NCBI RefSeq assembly: GCF_015477355.1
Contig: NZ_JADLRJ010000001.1
Location: 1-64,000 of the forward strand
Source: Nocardia blacklockiae
GTDB taxonomy: Bacteria > Actinomycetota > Actinomycetes > Mycobacteriales > Mycobacteriaceae
Length of the DNA: 64,000 nucleotides
Direction: 5' to 3'
A program made the translations under genes and the position numbers. The notes under the pieces were generated by a model, which did not search any database, was not told the origin of the DNA, and saw only the letters and a list, made by a program, of their open reading frames with translations. The stretch's first letter is position 1. Every line of letters begins with the position of its first letter. Below, piece after piece: positions 36,061-44,788 of the stretch.

Positions 36061-37103
36061 TCGCGCACCGGGTGCAGCGGGACGCGGAAACAGTGCGGTG
36101 CGCCCGCGGTGTGCAACGCCCGCTCGACGGCGTCGGGATCGGCGGCCAGGGCGATGATACAGCCGCCGAGCCCGCCGCCGGACAGCTTGGCGCCCAGGGC
36201 GCCGCCGTCCAGCGCGGCCGCCACCAGCGTGTCGATCGCCGGGCAGCTGACGCCGAGCCGACGCAGCAGACCCTGGTTGACGGTCATGGCGTGTCCCAGT
36301 TCGGTCCACCGGCCGTGCTGGAGATCCTCGGCCGCGCCCGCGGTGAGGATGGCCACGCGATCCAACAGCTCGGTGCCCTCGGCGCCCAGCGCGGCCAGGC
36401 GGCGTCGCGCCGTGGCGACGGCCCGCCGGGTACTGCCCGCCACGCCGGTGTCGGCGACCACGAGGACGGGCCGGTAGTGGGGGCCGTCGGCGACCGCGAG
36501 GGGCCGCACCGCACCGTCGTGGAACCACAGCGGCCCGCCCGAGCCGATGACGGTGCGCGCGTCGACCCCGCTGGCCTTGCCGTGCGCGAGCGCCTCCGAT
36601 TCCTGGATCAGCGTGAACAGCGTGTCGTCGGCCAGCTTCCGGCCGCCCAGGTCCGCTACCGCCTCGATGATCGCCGCCGCGATGGCCGCGCTGGAGCCGA
36701 GCCCGCGCGCGGGCGGGATGGCGCTGCGCACGGTGAGAACCAAGCCCCTGTCCCGCGTCCGCAGGTGCGTGCAGACCGCCGACACCGCCACCCGCGACAC
36801 CGCGGTGTCACCGAACCGGGAGGTGAGCCCCTGGCCCGCCCGGTGCGTCGACTCGATCACGACCGGACCCTTCGACCGGCGGGCGGTGGCGGTCGCCGCC
36901 AACTCCGGCACGGGCATCGAGATGGCCGGCCGGCCGTAGACCACCACGTGCTCGCCGAACAGGATCAGTTTGGCGGCGGCGCGGCCGGTTCCGGTCGCGC
37001 TGTCGCCGGTGGCCGGGACGCCCGCCCGGCCGGCTAGCATCGATCGGACGCTCGGCAGCAGCCAGCGGCCGCAGGGCCGCGATCGTCCTGCGGTCATCGT
37101 CAT
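36057..37103 (-). CDS. mvk: mevalonate kinase with N-terminal extension
   Basis: 348 residues from ATG 37103, which overlaps the HMGS stop (ATGA). The GHMP kinase core starts only at about residue 43 with AAKLILFGEHVVVYGRPA, preceded by a basic, proline- and glycine-containing extension. The ATP loop is PPARGLGSSAAIAAAI and the C-terminal motif is GALGAKLSGGGLGGCIIAL. The extension may be real or the true start may be an internal GTG near codon 29; the overlap favours the long form. Phosphorylates mevalonate, third step of the pathway. Confidence 0.92.
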   Translation of the reverse strand: MTMTAGRSRPCGRWLLPSVRSMLAGRAGVPATGDSATGTGRAAAKLILFGEHVVVYGRPAISMPVPELAATATARRSKGPVVIESTHRAGQGLTSRFGDTAVSRVAVSAVCTHLRTRDRGLVLTVRSAIPPARGLGSSAAIAAAIIEAVADLGGRKLADDTLFTLIQESEALAHGKASGVDARTVIGSGGPLWFHDGAVRPLAVADGPHYRPVLVVADTGVAGSTRRAVATARRRLAALGAEGTELLDRVAILTAGAAEDLQHGRWTELGHAMTVNQGLLRRLGVSCPAIDTLVAAALDGGALGAKLSGGGLGGCIIALAADPDAVERALHTAGAPHCFRVPLHPVRE

Positions 37104-38284
37104 ACCCGAATCAACCGGCGCGCCTGATAGATACGCGAATGCTCGCGCACCGCGTGCAGCCGGAAGGGACCGGCGCCGCGCGACTCCAGCGTGAACGACG
37201 AACCGTCCTCGGGCAACTCGGCCTCCCGGAGCTGCCGATACCGCTCGTAGCCGACGGGCTCCCGCCGCGCGATGGCCGCCTGATTGGCGGCGGTGCGCAG
37301 GCGCTCCCGGTAGCCCGGCACCACCGACATCCCGAAAAACTCCGCCACACAACCGGATCCGTAGCTCAGCAGCGCCACCGAACGGCCGCTCAGATCCTCC
37401 GCGTGGTCGAGCAGCGACAGCAGGCCCACGAACAACGACGCCGTGTAACTGTTGCCGATCATGCGGTTGTACACGGTGAAGTGCGCGAGATCCGCGTCCA
37501 GGCGCAGGCGGTCCGGGGCGACGCCGTTGATCTCGAGCAGTCGGCTGTGGGCCTTGTAGGCCATCTTGGTGAAGGGCTGGTGGTAGCAGAAGGCCGCGAA
37601 CTCGCCGAGCGATCGGCCGCCGTGCGCCTCGTAGTCCTTCCAGGCCTGCTCGACCGCCTCGAGATAGACCGACACCGACAGCTTGCCGTCCACCACCGGT
37701 GTCGTCCGATAGTTGGGTCGCCAGAAATCCTGCACGTCGGCGGTGTAGAGACCCGATCCGGGCTCGAGCACCGCCACGGCCGGATCCGCCGACACCAGCA
37801 TCGCCACGGCGGCCGCGCCCTGGGTGGCCTCGCCGGCGGAGTCGACGTCGTACTTCGCGATATCGCTGGCGAGGACCAGCACCCGGTGGCCGGGATCGCG
37901 GTGCACGAGCCCGGCGGCCAATTGCAGCGCCGACGTGCCGCCGTAGCAGGCCTGCTTCAGCTCCACGGCCCGGGTGCACGAGGGCAACCCCAGCAGCTCC
38001 TGCACGTAGACCGCGGCCGCCTTGGACTGGTCGACACCGGTCTCGGTGGCCAGTAGCACGGTGCGAATGTCGTTGGCGCCGTGCTCGGCCACGATCTGCT
38101 GGGCCGCGGCGGCGGCCATGGTGACGATGTCCTCGTCGGCGGCCGGAACGGTCTGGCGATGCTGGCCCAGGCCGATGTAGTACTTGTCGGCCGCGACCCC
38201 GTGCCGGACCGCCAACTCGGCCAGGTCCATCGCGTAATGCCCGGTCGCGAGCGCGATGTCGTGTATCCCTACCGCAACGGCCAC
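37100..38284 (-). CDS. mvaS: hydroxymethylglutaryl-CoA synthase
   Basis: 394 residues from GTG 38284, one base after the HMGR stop. The thiolase-fold active site is visible: Glu in LATETGVDQSKAAAVYVQ, Cys in ELKQACYGGTSALQLA and His in CYHQPFTKMAYKAH, the Glu-Cys-His triad of HMG-CoA synthases. SYGSGCVAEFF closes the fold. It condenses acetyl-CoA with acetoacetyl-CoA. No acetoacetyl-CoA synthase (NphT7-like) or thiolase gene is seen nearby, so acetoacetyl-CoA must come from elsewhere. Confidence 0.95.
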   Translation of the reverse strand: MAVAVGIHDIALATGHYAMDLAELAVRHGVAADKYYIGLGQHRQTVPAADEDIVTMAAAAAQQIVAEHGANDIRTVLLATETGVDQSKAAAVYVQELLGLPSCTRAVELKQACYGGTSALQLAAGLVHRDPGHRVLVLASDIAKYDVDSAGEATQGAAAVAMLVSADPAVAVLEPGSGLYTADVQDFWRPNYRTTPVVDGKLSVSVYLEAVEQAWKDYEAHGGRSLGEFAAFCYHQPFTKMAYKAHSRLLEINGVAPDRLRLDADLAHFTVYNRMIGNSYTASLFVGLLSLLDHAEDLSGRSVALLSYGSGCVAEFFGMSVVPGYRERLRTAANQAAIARREPVGYERYRQLREAELPEDGSSFTLESRGAGPFRLHAVREHSRIYQARRLIRV

Positions 38285-38285
38285 T

Positions 38286-39350
38286 TCAGTTCTCCCTGTC
38301 CGATGGCGAGCGTTCGAAATGCAGATGGGTCCGCATCAATTCCCCCGGATTCGTCTGGGCCGCCAGCAGCGACAGCTCGCCGCACAGCACCGAGGCCGCG
38401 ATCACCACGGCGAGCCGGCGGGCGTTCGCGCCGGTCTCGCGGTCCGCGCGGCACCCCAGCCGGGTGAGATTCGCGGTGACGAAATCCAGCGATTTGCCGT
38501 TGCCGACGGTGCCGACGACGAGATTCGGCAGCGTGCACGAGAAATAGAGATCGCCGTCCCGGTCGTCGGCGTAGGTGATGCCCTGCGAACCCTCGACGAT
38601 ATTGGCCGCGTCCTGCCCGGTCGCCAGGTAGACCGCGAGCAGCATGTTCGCGTAGTGCGCGTTCGCCGTGCGGACGCCGCCGGCCAGATTCGTCCCGATC
38701 AGGTTCTTGCGGACGTTGAGGTCGGCCACCCGGCGCGCGGTGGTGTGCAGCCGATTCTCCACCACGGTGCGCGGAATCAGGATTTCGGCGACCACGTTCT
38801 TGCCCCGACCGAGGATGCCGTTGACCGCGGACGCCTTCTTGTCGGTGCAGAAGTTCCCCGACACCGATTCGTAGTGCAATCCGGGGATCGTGTGCACGAT
38901 GTGGGTCAGCAGGGAATCGGCGGCGAGCGTCGCCATATTGTGTCCGGCCGCGTCGCCGGTAGCGAATTCGAAGCGCAGGAACAGCAGATTGCCGGCGATC
39001 TGGTGATGTATGTCCAGCAGTTCCGCGTACCGGCTGCATTCCGAGACGATCCGGCGCAGGTCGGCCCTCGTGGCCCGGAGCCGGCGGACGGCCGCCAGTG
39101 CGGTACCCGCGTCGTCGGCCTCCAGCAGTACCGACCGGGTCATGCGCTCGTCCACCAGCGTGCAGACGACGCCGCGGTCGCAGAGCCGGGATATCTTGGC
39201 GCCCCGCGACACCGACGGCCACAGCGGCGACTCGTAGGTCGCCATCGGAACCTCGACGGATTCGTCCAGCACATTACCGGTGATCTTGATCGGGCCCACC
39301 CACCGCAGCGGGACGGCGGCCACCCCGGCCCGGTGTTCGATGTCGGTCAT
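38286..39350 (-). CDS. mvaA: hydroxymethylglutaryl-CoA reductase
   Basis: 354 residues, ATG with GGGAG upstream. Motifs: VPLRWVGPIKITGN, ATYESPLWPSVSRGAK (catalytic Glu), FEFATGDAAGHNMATLA, SGNFCTDKKASAVNG (catalytic Lys), NAHYANMLLAVYLATGQDAANIVEGSQG (catalytic Asp) and ELSLLAAQTNPGELMRTH. It is closely like the actinobacterial HMG-CoA reductases known from terpenoid clusters such as that of Streptomyces sp. CL190. It makes mevalonate with NADPH. It follows the methyltransferase by 13 bases. Confidence 0.95.
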   Translation of the reverse strand: MTDIEHRAGVAAVPLRWVGPIKITGNVLDESVEVPMATYESPLWPSVSRGAKISRLCDRGVVCTLVDERMTRSVLLEADDAGTALAAVRRLRATRADLRRIVSECSRYAELLDIHHQIAGNLLFLRFEFATGDAAGHNMATLAADSLLTHIVHTIPGLHYESVSGNFCTDKKASAVNGILGRGKNVVAEILIPRTVVENRLHTTARRVADLNVRKNLIGTNLAGGVRTANAHYANMLLAVYLATGQDAANIVEGSQGITYADDRDGDLYFSCTLPNLVVGTVGNGKSLDFVTANLTRLGCRADRETGANARRLAVVIAASVLCGELSLLAAQTNPGELMRTHLHFERSPSDREN

Positions 39351-39363
39351 CGACGGACTCCCG

Positions 39364-40218
39364 CTATTCCGGCTTGCGGGCGGCGACCAGCGAGATGCCG
39401 CACAGGCCGCCGCCGAGGACGTCCCACTGCCGCCGGGCGCCGATCAGGTTGCGATGCGCCTCGCGGGGACGCAGACCGGCCTTGCAGGCGAGCCACGACG
39501 GTCCGGCGAAGAGGCCCGCGGCCCGGCGCAGCCGGCGTGCGGAGCGCATCGCGTGCGTGGTCACATCGCGATCGACGATGTCGACGAAGCCCGCTTCCTT
39601 TGCCGACGTGCGGAATTCGTCGATCGTGTCGAGATCGGGGAAGGCCCACGCATCGGCCCAGTCGAGAATCAGCGCCTCGTCGCGCGCCGGGAGATCGCGG
39701 CGGAACCGGAAGCCGTCCTCCACGGCCACCCGGCCGCCCGGCCGCAGCACACGGAACGCCTCGCGCAGGAAATCGCCCTTGTCGCGGGCGTAGCAGACAC
39801 TTTCCTGCGCCCAGACGACATCGAAGGAGTCGTCGGGAAATCCGGTGTCGCTGTAGTCGGCCGACCGGAACTCCACTCGCTGCGAGAGCGACCGCTCGGC
39901 CGCGTAGCCGCGCGCCTTGCCGACCTGGAACTCGCTCAGCGTGATGCCCACGACCGTGGCGTCGTACCGCTCGGCCAGCCACATCGAGGAGCCGCCGACG
40001 CCGCAGCCGGCATCGAGCACCCTGGCGCCGCGCGGGATTCCGGCGAGGGTCGCCAATTCGTGGTTCATCCTCAGCAGCGAGGCGGCGTGGTCGACCGTGC
40101 GGGCGTCCCGATACCCGTAGTGCATGGCGCGGTTCGTCTTGTTCATCCAGACGCCGCGATAGTCGTACCAGGTCTTGCGGTAATAGTCCGCGATCCGCGC
40201 GTGATCCGGTGTCGTCAT
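39364..40218 (-). CDS. SAM-dependent methyltransferase, tocopherol-methyltransferase-like
   Basis: 284 residues from ATG 40218, preferred over GTG 40233 because GGGAGAG lies 6-12 bases upstream. The SAM site is VLDAGCGVGGSSMWLAERY, with VVGITLSEFQVGKAR, DVVWAQESVCYARDK and FRVLRPGGRVAVED. The N-terminal part, IADYYRKTWYDYRGVW...AMHYGY, is like gamma-tocopherol methyltransferases and the related sarcosine-type enzymes that act on small or prenylated molecules. It lies between the polyprenyl synthase and HMGR in the operon, so the likely acceptor is the pathway's ring or prenyl intermediate. Whether it methylates C, O or N is unknown. Confidence 0.85.
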   Translation of the reverse strand: MTTPDHARIADYYRKTWYDYRGVWMNKTNRAMHYGYRDARTVDHAASLLRMNHELATLAGIPRGARVLDAGCGVGGSSMWLAERYDATVVGITLSEFQVGKARGYAAERSLSQRVEFRSADYSDTGFPDDSFDVVWAQESVCYARDKGDFLREAFRVLRPGGRVAVEDGFRFRRDLPARDEALILDWADAWAFPDLDTIDEFRTSAKEAGFVDIVDRDVTTHAMRSARRLRRAAGLFAGPSWLACKAGLRPREAHRNLIGARRQWDVLGGGLCGISLVAARKPE

Positions 40219-40247
40219 CGAAATCTCTCCCACCGTGCCGGTCGATA

Positions 40248-41270
40248 TCAGGACGCGCGTTCGACGGCGCGATGAACCAGATTGCGCAGGGCGGCGTTCG
40301 CGGGACCGGCGGGCAGCGCGTCGAGTTCGCCGAAGGCGCGATCGACGTAGCGGCGCAGGTCGACCTGGGCGCGCTTCATGCCGGGCGAACGCAGCAGCAG
40401 CGCAAGGGATTCGGCCACCTCCGCGTCCCGCGACGGCGGCGTGGCCAGCAGGTCGCGCAGCCGGTCCGCGTCGGGACCCTCCTCGCGCAGTGCGTACAGC
40501 ACCGGGAGCGTGTAGACGCCCTCACGGAGGTCGGTGCCGGGCTGCTTGCCCGATTGGTCCGCGGTGGAGGCGATGTCGATGATGTCGTCGGCGATCTGGA
40601 AGGCCACGCCGATGGCGTCACCCATCCGGCGCACCCGCTCCACCTGTTCGGGCTCGGCCCCGGAGAACATCGCGCCGAACCGGCCCGAGGTGGCGATCAG
40701 CGCGCCGGTCTTCTCCCACACCACTCGCAGATAGTGTTCCACCGGGTCCTGGTCCGGCCGCGCTCCGGCGGTCTCCCGCGCCTGTCCTGCCACCAGCTCG
40801 CCGAAGGTGTCGGCGATGATGGCCACGGCTTCGGCGCCCAGATCCGCGCACAGCCGGGAGGCGTGGGCGAAGACGTAGTCGCCGGTGAGGATGGCCATGT
40901 TGTTGCCCCACAACGCATTGGCGGTCGGTGCGCTGCGCCGCAGGTCGGCCTCGTCCATCACGTCGTCGTGGTAGAGCGAGGCCAGATGGATCAATTCCAC
41001 GACCGCCGCGGCAACCGGCACGTCCGGGCTCTCGGGGCGGGGACCGAGCTGCGCGGCGAGGATCGTGAACAGCGGGCGGAAGCGTTTCCCGCCCGCGTCG
41101 GAGAGGTGCCGGGCCGGTTCGATCATCAGATCGTGTCCCCGCGCGAAGCGGTCGTCGAGAATGGCTTCCGTCGCCGCGAGTCCCCGGGTCACCGCGGCGG
41201 CGAGTTCGGGGTCGCTGAACAGCGTGCCCGCCGCGAAGCCGGCGTTGTGCGTTTTGCGAGTGTCAACCAT
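40248..41270 (-). CDS. polyprenyl diphosphate synthase, probably long-chain (GrcC1-like)
   Basis: 340 residues from ATG 41270, with AAAAAGG upstream. The trans-prenyltransferase has both aspartate-rich motifs: DDVMD in LASLYHDDVMDEADLRR and DDIID in FQIADDIIDIAS, plus GGKRFRP. The residues five and four before the first DDxxD are small (Ala-Ser before LYH), which in this family leaves an open tunnel and long products (about C35-C45) rather than C20. From memory it resembles mycobacterial GrcC1, next to menJ in M. tuberculosis. First gene of the mevalonate operon. Confidence 0.9.
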   Translation of the reverse strand: MVDTRKTHNAGFAAGTLFSDPELAAAVTRGLAATEAILDDRFARGHDLMIEPARHLSDAGGKRFRPLFTILAAQLGPRPESPDVPVAAAVVELIHLASLYHDDVMDEADLRRSAPTANALWGNNMAILTGDYVFAHASRLCADLGAEAVAIIADTFGELVAGQARETAGARPDQDPVEHYLRVVWEKTGALIATSGRFGAMFSGAEPEQVERVRRMGDAIGVAFQIADDIIDIASTADQSGKQPGTDLREGVYTLPVLYALREEGPDADRLRDLLATPPSRDAEVAESLALLLRSPGMKRAQVDLRRYVDRAFGELDALPAGPANAALRNLVHRAVERAS

Positions 41271-41639
41271 TTTCGTCACCTTTTTTGCGGGCGTGCATTC
41301 GACCGGCATGGCCGCGTGATATCGCGATGCACAAAAGCGTTCGCCGACCCTCGTCGATAACAGTGCTCGAATTGCTCCTGCCATATCGCGACCGACGATA
41401 CCGATCCGCGCGGCCGATCCGAGGCGGCCGCAACGGAATTGGCAGTAGCTTGTCAGCGTGGTGATGGCCGCGGCGCACCTCACAGCGAAACGGACAGCGC
41501 TGCAAGCTTTCTGCGGCCGGGCCGCGCACCGTGCGGGGTGGCGGGCCCGAGTTCCGCACGGGGACAGCAAGAACTTGTCATGGCGGCCGCGAAGCGCGCG
41601 AATGACGGCGGCTGCCGACCGGCCTGTTATATAGTCGAG
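41271..41639. promoter_or_regulatory. divergent promoter region of the mevalonate and ICS/MenD-like operons
   Basis: 369 bases between the polyprenyl synthase and the LuxR/ATPase gene. ATATCGCGA occurs twice in the same orientation, at 41319-41327 and 41383-41391, a candidate regulator site. Before the regulator gene TATAGT (41630-41635) ends 4 bases ahead of the ATG at 41640, so a leaderless transcript is possible; I find no convincing -35. Short open frames on both strands have no recognisable family. Confidence 0.45.
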
Positions 41640-43982
41640 ATGCGCAGGGGCGAAGGGGGTCTGGTCTGTGCGGCTTCGTCCTATGAGATGTACGAGAGTC
41701 AGGTAGGCGCAGTGGTCGAAAATTCTTTCAGTAGCGTTGCTCCGGTCAGTTTTTCGGCACCCGAGGAAAGTCGCATAGCCGGTGGCTATCGTATTCCGGC
41801 GCTGGTGGATCGACATTCCGAGCTCGACGAGCTCGGCCGCTTGATCGCCGATCCCCGGATCCGCCTGCTCACCCTCACCGGCATCGCGGGCGTGGGCAAG
41901 AGCCGGCTGGCCGCGGCTCTGCTCGAGGTCGCGGCCGAGCGCGGCTACCGCACCGCGGCGGTGGACATCGCCGAGCGCACCGACCGGCGCAACGCCTGGA
42001 TCGCGGCGGCGGCCACCTGCTGCCGTATCGTGCACACCCGCGGCGACGACGAGCCCCGGCGGGCAATCCTGTTGCTGGACAACTGCGATCGCCTCGCCGC
42101 GGAGATCACCGGCGACATCGCCGCCGCGCTGTCGCGGTACCCGCACCTGCTCATCCTGGTCACCAGCCGCCGCGCCCTCGACATGTATCAGGAGTGTCTG
42201 GTCAAGGTGCGGCCGCTGGCCTGTGCCTCCGGCGCCTCGACGGACCTGTCCGGTGCTGCCCGGCTGGTGCTCGACAGCATCGACACACGGTGCCGCGGCG
42301 TGGCCGCCACGGTGGACCACGCGACACTGGAGGCCATCGTCGCCGCGGTCGGCGGCGTGCCGATGGCCTTGGAACTGGTGGCCACCACCATCGGCCGGAT
42401 CGGGGCCGGGCGCACCCTGGAGCGGATCACCGCGGGGCTGCCGTTGATGCCGTCGCCGTACGTCGATATTCCCCAGCGGCACCGCACGATTCGCGAATGC
42501 GTCGAATGGGGCCTGGCCGATCTGGACGACTACACCTACGAAATGCTGCTGCACATCGGGATGTCCGAGGTGCTGACCGACTTCGAAGAACTGATCCTGC
42601 TCTGTGGCGAACGCAAAGACGCTGCCACGCAGTCGATCTCCGAGCTGGTCGCGCGGAGCCTGGTCGACCAGGGCGTTGCCGCCGACGGCCACTACACCTA
42701 CGCGATCTCCGGCCTCACCCGTACCTACTGCCGCGAAGTGCTGAACGCCGACCCGCGGATCCGCACCCGCGTCCGGCGCTCGCGGGCCCGGGCCCTGTCC
42801 ACGCTCGGTCTCGAGATCGGGCGGCAGCTGGCGGAGCCCGAGCACCGCGCCGCCGCCCTGCCGCTGGTCGATCGATGGCTCGCCGACCTGGTCGCCACCG
42901 TCCACTTCCTGATCGAGGACGGTGACGCCGCCCGCGCCGTGCGCTTGCTGGCCGCGCTCGAGGACGCCTGGATCTGCCGGGGCATGCTGGCCGAGGCCGA
43001 GGCGATCGTGCTCTCGATCCCGGACCGGGCCGACGCCGACGTGTCGGCGCGCTGCTGGGAAGTGGCCGGGCGCTGGGCATTTCGAGCAGGCCGGTTCCAG
43101 GACGCGGTCCGGCTGCTGATCCAGGCGGCCGAATGCGGCCCGGCCCACCGGAATCGCGTGGCCCCGCACCTGGGCGCGGCGTACCGCGAGACCGGTGATT
43201 ACGGGCGGGCACGCGCCGAGCTGGATCGAGCGCTGCTCGGGCATCCGGGACCCGAGGAACGGGAAGCGGCGGAGTTCGCGCGCGAACTGGCCGACCTCGG
43301 CGAGTCTCCGCTGCGCGACGACCACGCCTGGTCCAGCCTGCGCGACCGCGCCGCGGGTCTCGTCCAGCGGCGCGACCGGTTGACCGTCCTGAACGCGCTC
43401 GGCCGCACGCTGCTGCGGGCCGACGCCCCGCACCGGGCGCTGGAGGTGTTCCACCTCGTGCTGCGCGCCCCCGACCCCGAGGCGAATCTGCTCGAGACGG
43501 TCGGCGCGCTCGACGGCTGCGTGTGCGCCTATCGCGCGGTGGGTGCGGAGTATCCGGAACAGATCCAGCGCTTCTCGGCCGCCGCCCGCTGGCTCCGGGA
43601 CACCTACGCGCTCCCGCGGCCGACGGACGCCGCGCCGCGCCTGGTCGACGCCGGTCTGGAATGCCTTGCCGAACACGGCGATCCGTCCGACCCGGCGCTC
43701 GACTCGCTGCGCGAGGTCGACGAGGCCATCGCCTACGCCCTGGCGACTCCTTTGCTGTCGACGGCCGACATCGACTCCCCGGTCTCCCGGCTCACCAAGC
43801 GTCAATTGGAGGTGGCACATCTGGTGGCGGAGGGGATGACCAACCGGATGATCGCTACTCGGCTCGGCATTGCCGAATGGACGGTGATCAATCATCTCCG
43901 GCAGGTGATGATCAAGCTGGATTGTCCGTCGCGGCTGCATGTCGCGCTGGTGATGGAACGGGAATCCCAGCAGTCCGCGTGA
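41640..43982 (+). CDS. LuxR-family regulator with NB-ARC-like ATPase
   Basis: About 780 residues from ATG 41640; ATG 41688 is another candidate and the open frame extends upstream to 41439 without likely coding. The ATPase region has Walker A TGIAGVGKSRLAAALL, a Walker B-like RAILLLDNCDRLA, and VGGVPMALELVATTIG, which is the GLPLAL motif of STAND/NB-ARC ATPases. TPR-like repeats follow, and the C-terminal HTH is SRLTKRQLEVAHLVAEGMTNRMIATRLGIAEWTVINHLRQVMIKL. It lies directly upstream of the exporter/ICS operon and divergent from the mevalonate operon, so it probably activates both. Confidence 0.88.
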   Translation: MRRGEGGLVCAASSYEMYESQVGAVVENSFSSVAPVSFSAPEESRIAGGYRIPALVDRHSELDELGRLIADPRIRLLTLTGIAGVGKSRLAAALLEVAAERGYRTAAVDIAERTDRRNAWIAAAATCCRIVHTRGDDEPRRAILLLDNCDRLAAEITGDIAAALSRYPHLLILVTSRRALDMYQECLVKVRPLACASGASTDLSGAARLVLDSIDTRCRGVAATVDHATLEAIVAAVGGVPMALELVATTIGRIGAGRTLERITAGLPLMPSPYVDIPQRHRTIRECVEWGLADLDDYTYEMLLHIGMSEVLTDFEELILLCGERKDAATQSISELVARSLVDQGVAADGHYTYAISGLTRTYCREVLNADPRIRTRVRRSRARALSTLGLEIGRQLAEPEHRAAALPLVDRWLADLVATVHFLIEDGDAARAVRLLAALEDAWICRGMLAEAEAIVLSIPDRADADVSARCWEVAGRWAFRAGRFQDAVRLLIQAAECGPAHRNRVAPHLGAAYRETGDYGRARAELDRALLGHPGPEEREAAEFARELADLGESPLRDDHAWSSLRDRAAGLVQRRDRLTVLNALGRTLLRADAPHRALEVFHLVLRAPDPEANLLETVGALDGCVCAYRAVGAEYPEQIQRFSAAARWLRDTYALPRPTDAAPRLVDAGLECLAEHGDPSDPALDSLREVDEAIAYALATPLLSTADIDSPVSRLTKRQLEVAHLVAEGMTNRMIATRLGIAEWTVINHLRQVMIKLDCPSRLHVALVMERESQQSA

Positions 43983-44092
43983 GGCGCCGATTGCCGCGGG
44001 CGAAGGCCTACGGCAAATGTCTGTCATAGGCTTCCGGCCATTCCTCGACTTATATGGAGCTGTAACGCGTTCGGCGCGTGCGAGAGGAACGC

Positions 44093-44788
44093 ATGACGAT
44101 ATCCGAGACGGTCGTTTCGGCTCGCGGAATTTCGCGGGAGTTTCGCCTCGGCGACACCGTCGTCACGGCGGTCGAGCCCTGTGACGTCGAATTGCGATCG
44201 GGGTGCATGGCCGCGATCGTCGGCAAGAGCGGAAGCGGTAAGTCCACGTTGTGCAATCTGCTGTCCGGCATCGACCGGCCGACCACGGGGACCGTGTCCA
44301 TTCTCGGTCGTGATTTGGCCGGACTGAGTGCGGGGGAGACGGCGGAATTCCGCGCCCGCCGCATCGGATTCGTGCTGCAACGGGACAATTTGATTCCCTG
44401 GCTGACGATCGAGGAGAACGTCGCGGCCCCGCTGATGTTCGGCGGCGCGACCCGGCGCGCGGCACTCGCGGCCGCCCGCGCGGCACTGGACACGGTCGGG
44501 CTGGCCGACCGGGCGCGCTCGTGGCCCAACCTGGTTTCCGGCGGTGAGGCGCAGCGCGCCGCGGTGGTGCGCGCGTGTATCGGCCGGCCCGCGGTGGTGT
44601 TCGCCGACGAGCCGACCGGCGCCCTGGACCGGCACAACGGCGAGCGGGTGCGGGAACTGCTGCGCAAGGTGATCCGGGAGGCGAACGCGGCCGCGGTCCT
44701 GGTCACCCACGACCCGGACGTCGCCGCCGACGCGGATGTGGTGTGGCACATGGCCGATGGGGTGCTCGACCGAGGCGGGCCGGCGTGA
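44093..44788 (+). CDS. ABC transporter ATP-binding protein, MacB/LolD type
   Basis: 231 residues from ATG 44093, with GAGAGGAA upstream. Walker A GKSGSGKST, Q-loop FVLQRDNLIPWLT, signature LVSGGEAQRAAVVRA, Walker B VVFADEPTGALD and the H-loop VLVTHD are all in place. The motif DEPTGALD and the size match ATPases that partner FtsX-type permeases. The stop overlaps the permease start (GTGA, 44785-44788). Likely the energy subunit of the exporter for the product of this cluster. Confidence 0.93.
   Translation: MTISETVVSARGISREFRLGDTVVTAVEPCDVELRSGCMAAIVGKSGSGKSTLCNLLSGIDRPTTGTVSILGRDLAGLSAGETAEFRARRIGFVLQRDNLIPWLTIEENVAAPLMFGGATRRAALAAARAALDTVGLADRARSWPNLVSGGEAQRAAVVRACIGRPAVVFADEPTGALDRHNGERVRELLRKVIREANAAAVLVTHDPDVAADADVVWHMADGVLDRGGPA

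Noticed and set aside
38286-39350. HMG-CoA reductase C-terminus lacks the GHL histidine motif of other classes
   Set aside because: As I recall, the actinobacterial cluster-type HMGR of Streptomyces sp. CL190 has the same PGELMRAH ending, so this is normal for the subgroup.
40248-44027. 1259-codon minus-strand frame spanning the LuxR gene and the polyprenyl synthase
   Set aside because: Only its last 340 codons are a real protein (the synthase from ATG 41270); the rest is antisense to the LuxR/ATPase gene.
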